Part shown: in pieces, positions 25,971 to 31,802 of the stretch
Position numbering within the stretch: the first letter of the stretch is position 1
Layout of the letters: every line of letters begins with the position of its first letter
Assembly: GCA_964389475.1 (NCBI GenBank)
Contig: CAYMFD010000033.1
Location: 1-31,802, forward strand
DNA from: CAYMFD01 sp964389475
GTDB taxonomy: Bacteria; Bacteroidota; Bacteroidia; Chitinophagales; Saprospiraceae
Length of the DNA: 31,802 nucleotides
Direction: 5' to 3'
Position numbers and translations under genes: made by a program
The notes under the pieces: generated by a model
Databases searched by the model: none
The model's input: the letters and a program-made list of their open reading frames with translations, nothing else
Told to the model about the DNA's origin: nothing

Positions 25971-26698
25971 ATGCTGAATATTATACTCTTTGGACCTCCT
26001 GGATCAGGAAAAGGCACACAGGCTAAGAACTTGGTGGATAAGTATGACCTATTGCACATCAGTACAGGCGACTTATTTAGGTATGAGATGGGTAATGATA
26101 CTCCTCTAGGCCTAGAGGCTAAGTCTTACATCAAGAAAGGTGAGCTCGTGCCCGACAGTATTACGATCGGGATGCTTAAGAACAAGGTTAATAGCACGCC
26201 GGATGTGGAGGGATACATATTTGACGGTTTTCCTAGAAATATCGCTCAGGCAGAAGCGCTGGATGCTTTTTTGAAAGAGAAAGGACAGCAAGTGGACATG
26301 CTCTTATCACTCGATGTAGATGATGAGGAGATCGTAAAGCGTATCCTTAAGCGAGGAGAAACCAGTGGACGCAGTGATGATCAGAATCCTGAGATCATTC
26401 GTAATCGTATATCTGTATACAATGAAGAGACCTGCCCAGTCTACGANNNNNNNNNNNNNNNNNNNNNNNNNNNNNNNNNNNNNNNNNNNNNNNNNNNNNN
26501 NNNNNNNNNNNNNNNNNNNNNNNNNNNNNNNNNNNNNNNNNNNNNNAGATCATTCGTAATCGTATATCTGTATACAATGAAGAGACCTGCCCAGTCTACG
26601 ACTACTACAAGAAGAAGGGTAAGTCCAAGTCAATAGATGGTATCGGCACACTGGAGGTGATTTTCGATCGTCTATGTGCTGCGATCGTCAAGTCATAG
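25971..26698 (+). CDS. adk: Adenylate kinase, intact once a false gap is removed
   Basis: Phosphotransferase converting ATP and AMP to two ADP. MLNIILFGPPGSGKGTQ carries the P-loop (8-16). DLLHISTGDLFR and YIFDGFPRN are the AMP-binding and catalytic blocks, and KRGETSGRSDDQ is the short LID typical of Bacteroidota enzymes. As written the gene is broken by 100 N at 26447-26546, after which the previous 55 bp (26392-26446) are repeated at 26547-26601. Removing the N run and one copy gives 573 bp in frame, 190 residues, ending ...DYYKKKGKSKSIDG...IVKS with a TAG at 26696-26698. That length is exactly right for the family. obgE follows 28 bp later, a common pairing in this phylum. Confidence 0.95.
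26392..26601. other. False assembly gap: 55-bp duplicated contig ends around 100 N in adk
   Basis: The 55 bp at 26392-26446 recur without change at 26547-26601, directly on either side of exactly 100 N. This is the mark of two contigs that overlap by the assembler's k-mer and were joined with a placeholder. The true sequence has one copy and no gap. Confidence 0.95.
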
Positions 26699-26726
26699 AG
26701 ACCCTACCTACACCGGACTATAATAG

Positions 26727-27725
26727 ATGGCAGAGAGAAATAATTTTATTGACTACGTTAAGATCTGTTGTAGGTCCGGCCATGGCGGAGCGGGCTCTTC
26801 ACACCTATTTAGAGACAAGATTACGGCCAAAGGAGGTCCCGATGGTGGTGATGGCGGACGAGGTGGCCACATAATACTGCGCGGTAATGAGCAGTTGTGG
26901 ACACTCCTACATCTAAAGTATAAGAAGCACGTCATAGCAGAGAGAGGCGGTGGCGGCGGCGGCGAGCGATCGCATGGCGCCAATGGCTCTGATGTCATAC
27001 TCGATGTACCCATCGGCACCATCGCTAGAGATGCTGAGACGGGAAAGGTGGAGGCAGAGATCAGCGAACACGGAGAAGAGATCGTACTCGTCTCGGGCGG
27101 ACGTGGCGGACGTGGTAACCACCACTTCAAATCAGCCACCAACCAGACGCCTCGTTATTCTCAGCCCGGTGAAGAAGGCAAGGAAGAATGGAAGATCCTC
27201 GAACTCAAGCTACTCGCTGACGTAGGTCTAGTTGGTTTTCCCAATGCTGGCAAGTCGACCTTACTATCTGTCTTATCGGCTGCTAAGCCTAAGATTGCGG
27301 ATTACGCTTTTACGACACTGGTGCCTAACCTAGGCATCGTCAAGTACAGGGATACACGGTCATTTGTCATGGCGGATATACCAGGTATCATCGAGAAAGC
27401 CCATGAGGGTAAGGGGCTAGGTTTCCGCTTTCTTAAGCACATCGAGCGAAACGCTGTATTACTATTCTTGATACCAGCAGATGCCGACGATATTAATAAG
27501 CAGTATCGCATATTACTCAATGAGCTAGAGGCTTTTAACGAAGAATTGCTCGACAAGCCACGTCTAGTAGCCATCAGTAAATCTGATATGCTGGATGAAG
27601 AGATGAAGAGCCTGATCGATGCGTCTCTAGACCTAGACGTTGACCATCTCTATATAAGTAGTGTCGCTCAGCTAGGTATCATCGAGCTTAAAGATGAGCT
27701 GTATCGCATCATTTCGGAGGACTAA
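26727..27725 (+). CDS. obgE: Obg-family GTPase
   Basis: Conserved essential GTPase that binds the large ribosomal subunit during assembly. The N-terminal Obg fold (about 1-158) has its glycine-rich helices (GGPDGGDGGRGGHI at 36-49, GGGGGGERSHG near 74-84). The G domain has G1 GFPNAGKST (170-178), the switch I Thr in YAFTTLVPN, G3 ADIPG and G4 SKSD. Length 332 matches Bacteroidota Obg proteins without a long C-terminal extension. The ATG at 26727 is clear. Its stop overlaps the stop of the convergent lptC gene by 3 bp. Purine-poor antisense frames across the Gly-rich region are artefacts. Confidence 0.97.
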   Translation: MAERNNFIDYVKICCRSGHGGAGSSHLFRDKITAKGGPDGGDGGRGGHIILRGNEQLWTLLHLKYKKHVIAERGGGGGGERSHGANGSDVILDVPIGTIARDAETGKVEAEISEHGEEIVLVSGGRGGRGNHHFKSATNQTPRYSQPGEEGKEEWKILELKLLADVGLVGFPNAGKSTLLSVLSAAKPKIADYAFTTLVPNLGIVKYRDTRSFVMADIPGIIEKAHEGKGLGFRFLKHIERNAVLLFLIPADADDINKQYRILLNELEAFNEELLDKPRLVAISKSDMLDEEMKSLIDASLDLDVDHLYISSVAQLGIIELKDELYRIISED

Positions 27726-28312
27726 AGCGTCTTGTTAAAGCTCTTGGCACTCATCTTGGCCGAGTAGTTACGCTTGATTTCAAATCTAGTGAAGTCTTCA
27801 TTGGCAGTAAAACCGCTGCCGTAGGTAACATCGCCATTAGCTTTGGTGATCCGCACGATCTTTTCTGTTTCAAGGATGCCGGTTTGCTCGTTCCAGATCA
27901 GCTCGGGTGACTCTAGTTTCTCGTCTTTGGCATTGAAGAGTTCTACATTATTACGAGCTATGATGATGTCTTCCTTGTCGAGTTTGACTGCGTAGTCGGC
28001 CTTTAACCAACTTCTTACCTGCAGCTTGTCATTATAAAACTTGACGAATAACCCGTCTGGAAACTCATCTCGCGGCTTGGTCTTATCGTGGTGACGTACT
28101 AGGGTAGGAGCCGTAATCTCGACCTGTACCTGTGCACTATCGCTATAGAGAATGCGTACCTCCCTAGCCGTGTCTCGGTTGATAGAGACCTCGTTGGCCG
28201 TTAGCTCATTGACCTCATTGACATCATTGACACAGCTGGATAGGGATAGACCTATAAGTAGGATCAGAACTCCTACTCGCCAGCTAGTCGATAGGTGATA
28301 CGTGTCAGCCAT
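27722..28312 (-). CDS. lptC: LptC-like LPS export periplasmic lipoprotein
   Basis: Component of the Lpt bridge that carries lipopolysaccharide from the inner membrane to LptA. The N-terminus is a lipoprotein signal with lipobox LSLSSC (Cys27), as in Bacteroidota LptC versions. Beta-rich repeats follow (about 50-165): VQVEITAPTLVRH, FPDGLFVKFYND, ADYAVKLDKEDIIIARNNVELFN and ETEKIVRIT, typical of the LptC/OstA jelly-roll. Length 196 is normal. The ATG at 28312 lies within the 3' end of the SRPBCC gene (40-bp overlap), so it belongs to the hemJ-SRPBCC-lptC unit. No lptA/lptD/lptB gene is nearby. Confidence 0.85.
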   Translation of the reverse strand: MADTYHLSTSWRVGVLILLIGLSLSSCVNDVNEVNELTANEVSINRDTAREVRILYSDSAQVQVEITAPTLVRHHDKTKPRDEFPDGLFVKFYNDKLQVRSWLKADYAVKLDKEDIIIARNNVELFNAKDEKLESPELIWNEQTGILETEKIVRITKANGDVTYGSGFTANEDFTRFEIKRNYSAKMSAKSFNKTL

Positions 28313-29438
28313 TTGCTTGGGTCTTTTTCTTGTAATACGTCTGTAATATACGACTCGACATACGGTACATCAGCGATGAGGCGTCGGTCAGCAAGGTAGT
28401 CCTGGATCGCTTGATGAGCTGTGCCAGACTCCGCTCGGTTACCATAGTAGTCTGTGGTGATCGCTCTGGCAGCTGGTAAGATGACCGTGTTTTTGTTGGG
28501 TAGGGCGACATCCTCTGCCACAGGTAGCGCTGCAGCTATATCTACCTCGTAGCTACTTTCATCGTAGCCGTAGATCAGAGCACAATCTGCACCTGTAGCC
28601 TCTAGATTGGCATCTTGCAAAGATCTAAAAACGCTACTCAGTGCCTGAGAGTAGTACTGCTGTAGAGCTGCCGTGCTTACTTTGTCTCTTGTGGCGATGT
28701 AGTATTGCTCTTCGACTTCCACCATCTCCATAGTGTAACCGTAGTACTGGCTATCACCACTACGTTCTTTGACGAGTGTAGCTAGGTTATCTAGTGTATT
28801 GACAAACTGTTNNNNNNNNNNNNNNNNNNNNNNNNNNNNNNNNNNNNNNNNNNNNNNNNNNNNNNNNNNNNNNNNNNNNNNNNNNNNNNNNNNNNNNNNN
28901 NNNNNNNNNNNCCACTACGTTCTTTGACGAGTGTAGCTAGGTTATCTAGTGTATTGACAAACTGTTTCTTACCCATATACTTCCACACCGGCCCCATGAC
29001 ATTGACTGGAAAAGGGAGGTCAGCATGCCAGTCTAGTTGCACTACTGTAGATTCTTCTTGCTTAGTGAGTGTATACGTAGTCGTCATCGGCTCTTCTCGG
29101 TCACCCATGTATAGGTCTATTGCTACTAGCTGGTCCGCTGTTGCATTAGTGATGACCGCTCGGCCTTTATCACCGGTGCTGCCTGTCCAGGAGTAGCCTT
29201 CGCCTATGCCTTGACCACCGCTGGGAGTGATCTGCATACTTGGGTCTTGCTCTAGCCACGTACTGTAACTACCGACGAGGGCGGGGTTCTTCAAGATGTT
29301 GTATACATACTGGGGTGGAGCGGCGATTGTCTTGGTGATCTGCGTGTCTATTTTCTTTGGTAAGATGAATGCCAGTGCTACGGCCAGGACGAGTATGGCC
29401 AGTAAGATGTAGCCTATTATTTTGAAAAATCGTTTCAT
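28273..29438 (-). CDS. Membrane-anchored SRPBCC protein with GyrI-like effector-binding domain, intact once a false gap is removed
   Basis: Predicted ligand-binding protein. Residues 1-28 are one membrane helix (GYILLAILVLAVALAFILP). Residues about 32-175 form an SRPBCC (START/polyketide cyclase-like) domain beginning KTIAAPPQYVYNILKNP. A GyrI-like small-molecule-binding domain follows, with MVEVEEQYYIATRDKVSTAA and CALIYGYDESSYEVDIAAALP. The gene is interrupted by 100 N (28812-28911) flanked by a 55-bp duplication (28757-28811 and 28912-28966). Merging one copy joins the two halves in frame: ...VKERSGDSQYYGYTMEMVEVEE... for 336 residues, stop TAG at 28273. The apparent separate frame starting at 28731 is just its C-terminal part. 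The ATG at 29438 overlaps the hemJ stop (ATGA). No substrate is known for this family. Confidence 0.88.
28757..28966. other. False assembly gap: 55-bp duplicated contig ends around 100 N
   Basis: The 55 bp at 28757-28811 are repeated exactly at 28912-28966 on the two sides of a 100-N run, the same pattern as in adk. Collapsing them restores one open frame. Confidence 0.95.
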
Positions 29439-29983
29439 ACGTTAGTCTTTTCTCTGAGCCTCTTGTAGGCCTTAGTGATTACGAATAGTGCTGCTCCTAG
29501 TCCTATGATACTGCCTGCCGCTGTCAGCAGATTGACACCGTCTCGGTAGACTGCTAGGGTCGCTATTGATACGAGCAGCAAGGTAGGTACCTCATTGTAT
29601 AGTCTGTAGCCAAAACTACTCCATCCCGTAGGTCCAGTCTTGATACGAGCGATGAGTCGCTTACAACTGAGGTGGTAGATCGTCAGGCCTACAAGCAGTA
29701 CCAGCTTGATATGAAGCCACCGATTATCAGCGAACCACTCGTAGCCGTACTTTACGATCATAGCGATACCCGCTGCCCAGGTGATCATCATGGCCGGGTT
29801 ACAGATGATCTTGTAGACTCGCTGCTCCATTACTTCATATTGAGCCCGTAGTATCTTTTGAGCTTCTAGAGGTTTGTCAAAGGCCTCGGTATGATAGACA
29901 AAGATTCGGACCAGATAAAAGAGCCCCGCAAACCAAGCCGTAAATCCGACAATATGTAGCGTCTTTAATAAGAGTATTGACAT
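29435..29983 (-). CDS. hemJ: HemJ-family protoporphyrinogen IX oxidase
   Basis: Inner-membrane enzyme that oxidises protoporphyrinogen IX to protoporphyrin IX in heme synthesis. I prefer the ATG at 29983 (MSILLLKTLHIVGFTAWFAG), giving 182 residues, the usual size; the frame stays open to 30112, but those extra 43 residues have no membrane or family character. Four to five transmembrane helices are visible. Conserved features are the His of LKTLHIVG in helix 1, FVYHTEA, and WLHIKLVLLVGLTIYH in the middle. A TACCTTTG element on the minus strand (29996-29989) ends 5 bp before this ATG and would give a very short leader. The stop overlaps the next start by 4 bp (ATGA). Together with ctaA it is a heme-pathway gene, but they are not in one operon. 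Confidence 0.87.
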   Translation of the reverse strand: MSILLLKTLHIVGFTAWFAGLFYLVRIFVYHTEAFDKPLEAQKILRAQYEVMEQRVYKIICNPAMMITWAAGIAMIVKYGYEWFADNRWLHIKLVLLVGLTIYHLSCKRLIARIKTGPTGWSSFGYRLYNEVPTLLLVSIATLAVYRDGVNLLTAAGSIIGLGAALFVITKAYKRLREKTNV

Positions 29984-30351
29984 AGGGCCAAAGGTAAGTT
30001 TAATGATTTTAGTTGTTTGTTGATGTCGTTCGTCAGGCTTTATAGGATTATTGGGTAAAGAAAGTGCAAAAGGTGAAAGGCCAAAGCTGTGAGCAAGCAG
30101 CACGAGGAACAAGGATCACGTGGCCTCGACCACTTTAGTGTCGATAACGGCAACTGGCCGCCAGGTCAGGCGATGAGAGCTATAAAGGCTAATTATGTCC
30201 CCACGACTTAGTAAACGGTCGTTATTCGGCAGTTAACGGTTATGACGGTGATAAATAATGTTTAATCTTTGCCTTGCGGATAATCATATTGCCCCTGAGT
30301 GGGGATGCTTATTGATTGTTTAGCGCTACCTTTAACCAAACTCATTTAGCT
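29984..30351. other. Divergent intergenic region between hemJ and the metalloprotease gene
   Basis: 368 bp, AT-rich to the right. It holds the candidate hemJ -7 box (29989-29996), a CCCC-TGAGT-GGGG hairpin at 30292-30304 without a T-run, and TACCTTTA (30327-30334), one base off the TAnnTTTG consensus, 17 bp before the protease ATG. I see no gene or RNA signature. Confidence 0.5.
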
Positions 30352-31802
30352 ATGGCTTCTATTTTTGATCTTAGACACCGAGACACAGTGCATGCTAGCA
30401 CAAGATCTTACATATTACTGAAAAAGATTTTTCAGGTAGTATTATGTATACAATTCATAGCTGCTCCAGCTAAAGCACAGTTTTGCTCTACTGTATCGGA
30501 TGCTACTTTTCGAGACATTCATACATTTTTTTCTGCAACAGGCAACCGCACTGTCAAGATCTATTATCACGTGATCAGAGATGATGTCAGTAGCAATTCT
30601 CCCTCATTAAGTGATATCAATTCGTGGATCGATAGTGCGGAGGATGTTTTGTTTGCCGGAGGTATCATCCTGGACAATTCATGTTCACGGTATTTGTCAA
30701 CAATTGTTAATCCACAAATGGCTGCTTCTCCTGAGATATGCCCGCTTAGGCAATACTGCTTTACTGATGGCTTGAATGTATTTCTCACCCCTAACGGACG
30801 CGATAATAGAGGAGGTGAGGCTATGAATGCTGGGAACATATGTTGGGTACGTTTGACCAATGAAGACGAAGTGGGAAGCTTGGTCCATGAAATAGGGCAT
30901 ACGTTAGGGCTGTTTCATACGACTCATGGACGACCTTGGGTGACTCATGATAATAGTAATGGTGATGACTGGACGTGTCAAGATGGATTCGATAGAGCCT
31001 TTGACATTATTAGAAGGCAAAATTGTCAAGGTCAAAATCTGACGGCAATAGTTGACTTCGAGTTAGTTGATGGGTCGAATGCTCAGTCAAGTGGGGATTT
31101 TGTCGATGATACGAATGCAGCATTTCCCATCGGATCTATAGAATGTCCTGATAGCGATCCTTTTTGTGGTCCGACTTGTGTGTCAGATTATTTGAATAAC
31201 GACGACAGAAGGAAGGATCCTAACTGTGATGTCTATCAAGTAGAGATCGAGAATGTTATGTGGCCACAGAGTGTTGACTGCCGCGATTTGGTTCTGACTA
31301 CGGGACAGTTTTCAAGAATGAAAGGAATTATAGATGCGTATTTAACTGATTTGACTGATCCTAGCCTGATTCCTGTGGTTGCCACTACCGTTTCTACTAC
31401 CAGCGTAGAAGTAACCTGGGACGCAATTGCAAGCTTTGATTCCTACACTGTGCGATACCGTCCAATAGGATCAAGCACATGGACAATTGTGAACAATGTT
31501 TCAAGGTCAGACTTACCGTTGATCCTTACCAATTTGCAGCCTACTACTACATACTCTGTGGAGGTCGAGCATGACCTTAATGCAGGATGTCAGCTTTTTC
31601 AATCAATTACTGTGGGGACCTCTTGTGTGCCAGTAAATGACTTTGTATTAGACCAGCTAATTTATGCCCCGACGGAAGCAAGGTTCGGAGGCGATATCAT
31701 AATCAAAAACGGCGGTACACTAGTTATAGAATCCGGCAACACTATCTACATGGGAGAAGGCACATCAATTGTAGTCGAAGAAGGCGGTCAATTGATCCTA
31801 GA
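30352..31802 (+). CDS. Secreted metzincin-type zinc metalloprotease with fibronectin type III domain, 3' end outside window
   Basis: Translated from the ATG at 30352; the frame is open to the window edge (483 codons). An N-terminal signal peptide with a long n-region ends near APAKAQ (about residue 43). The catalytic motif HEIGHTLGLFH (179-189) is the metzincin HExxHxxGxxH, and a possible Met-turn is M303 in ENVMWPQ. The overall shape, with many Cys between about 200 and 320, suggests an M43 (cytophagalysin/pappalysin)-like enzyme, though other metzincin families are not excluded. A fibronectin type III domain follows at about 340-425 (VEVTWDAIASFDSYTVRYRP ... LQPTTTYSVEVE). The last visible part (IIIKNGGTLVIESGNTIYMG) is the kind of beta-rich stalk often placed before a C-terminal sorting domain of type IX secretion, which would lie beyond the window. 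Confidence 0.82.
   Translation, partial: MASIFDLRHRDTVHASTRSYILLKKIFQVVLCIQFIAAPAKAQFCSTVSDATFRDIHTFFSATGNRTVKIYYHVIRDDVSSNSPSLSDINSWIDSAEDVLFAGGIILDNSCSRYLSTIVNPQMAASPEICPLRQYCFTDGLNVFLTPNGRDNRGGEAMNAGNICWVRLTNEDEVGSLVHEIGHTLGLFHTTHGRPWVTHDNSNGDDWTCQDGFDRAFDIIRRQNCQGQNLTAIVDFELVDGSNAQSSGDFVDDTNAAFPIGSIECPDSDPFCGPTCVSDYLNNDDRRKDPNCDVYQVEIENVMWPQSVDCRDLVLTTGQFSRMKGIIDAYLTDLTDPSLIPVVATTVSTTSVEVTWDAIASFDSYTVRYRPIGSSTWTIVNNVSRSDLPLILTNLQPTTTYSVEVEHDLNAGCQLFQSITVGTSCVPVNDFVLDQLIYAPTEARFGGDIIIKNGGTLVIESGNTIYMGEGTSIVVEEGGQLIL

Noticed and set aside
26753..27142. Proline-rich antisense frame across obgE
   Set aside because: It is the complement of the Gly-rich Obg fold; codon pattern and homology belong to obgE on the plus strand.
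28273..28731. Separate 152-residue gene starting at 28731
   Set aside because: Its first codon is an internal Met of the SRPBCC-GyrI protein once the duplicated 55 bp and N run are removed.
29984..30112. N-terminal extension of hemJ
   Set aside because: The 43 extra residues are absent from HemJ proteins, and a TACCTTTG element overlaps that stretch.

Overview
The window looks like a chromosomal scaffold from a member of the Bacteroidota, probably the Saprospiria side. The evidence is: promoter elements of the TAnnTTTG type; no clear Shine-Dalgarno sequences; an OmpA/PD40/TPR envelope protein built like PorE; an LptC lipoprotein; the 190-residue short adenylate kinase next to obgE; and an iodotyrosine-deiodinase-like flavoprotein of a family characterised in Haliscomenobacter. 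It is a draft or metagenome assembly with three 100-N gaps. Two of these gaps are not real: the same 55 bp stands on both sides, and collapsing it restores two intact genes. The third gap removes the catalytic core of an M1 aminopeptidase.

Layout. 1-3.4 kb (minus): galE, cut by the window edge, and an M1-family aminopeptidase lipoprotein. 3.6-4.2 kb (minus): a MntA/HepT toxin-antitoxin pair. 4.3-6.5 kb (plus): an exported YtcJ-type amidohydrolase and a DUF4442 hotdog protein. 6.5-6.96 kb: a non-coding tandem repeat with a 204-bp period. 7.0-17.4 kb (all minus): an MsbA-like ABC exporter, a PorE-like OmpA protein, a POTRA/beta-barrel protein, a CBS protein, a TM2/TPR/SHOCT protein, a GAF-SpoIIE phosphatase, histidine ammonia-lyase, and the deiodinase-like nitroreductase. 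17.4-17.9 kb: an AT-rich intergenic region with a perfect DnaA box. 17.9-24.0 kb (plus, apart from one small minus gene): heme A synthase ctaA and the thrA-thrB-thrC operon. 24.0-25.3 kb (minus): a DUF429 protein and an SDR. 25.3-25.5 kb: a probable small RNA or leader RNA with its own promoter and terminator. 26.0-27.7 kb (plus): adk and obgE. 27.7-30.0 kb (minus): a tight hemJ, SRPBCC/GyrI-like, lptC cluster. 30.35 kb to the end (plus): a secreted zinc metalloprotease with a fibronectin type III domain, cut by the window edge.

How it fits together. Most genes are housekeeping: threonine synthesis from aspartate, heme biosynthesis (hemJ, ctaA), envelope assembly (lptC, POTRA barrel, PorE-like protein), nucleotide metabolism and ribosome assembly. 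The notable large-scale signal is two near-perfect parS sites 4.7 kb apart (end of ctaA; inside thrC) next to the AT-rich, DnaA-box-bearing intergenic region. Together they suggest that this stretch lies near the chromosomal replication origin. I saw no prophage, transposase, CRISPR array, rRNA or tRNA. I found no convincing new multi-gene system. The best candidates for undescribed elements are the 204-bp repeat and the ~130-nt RNA locus.
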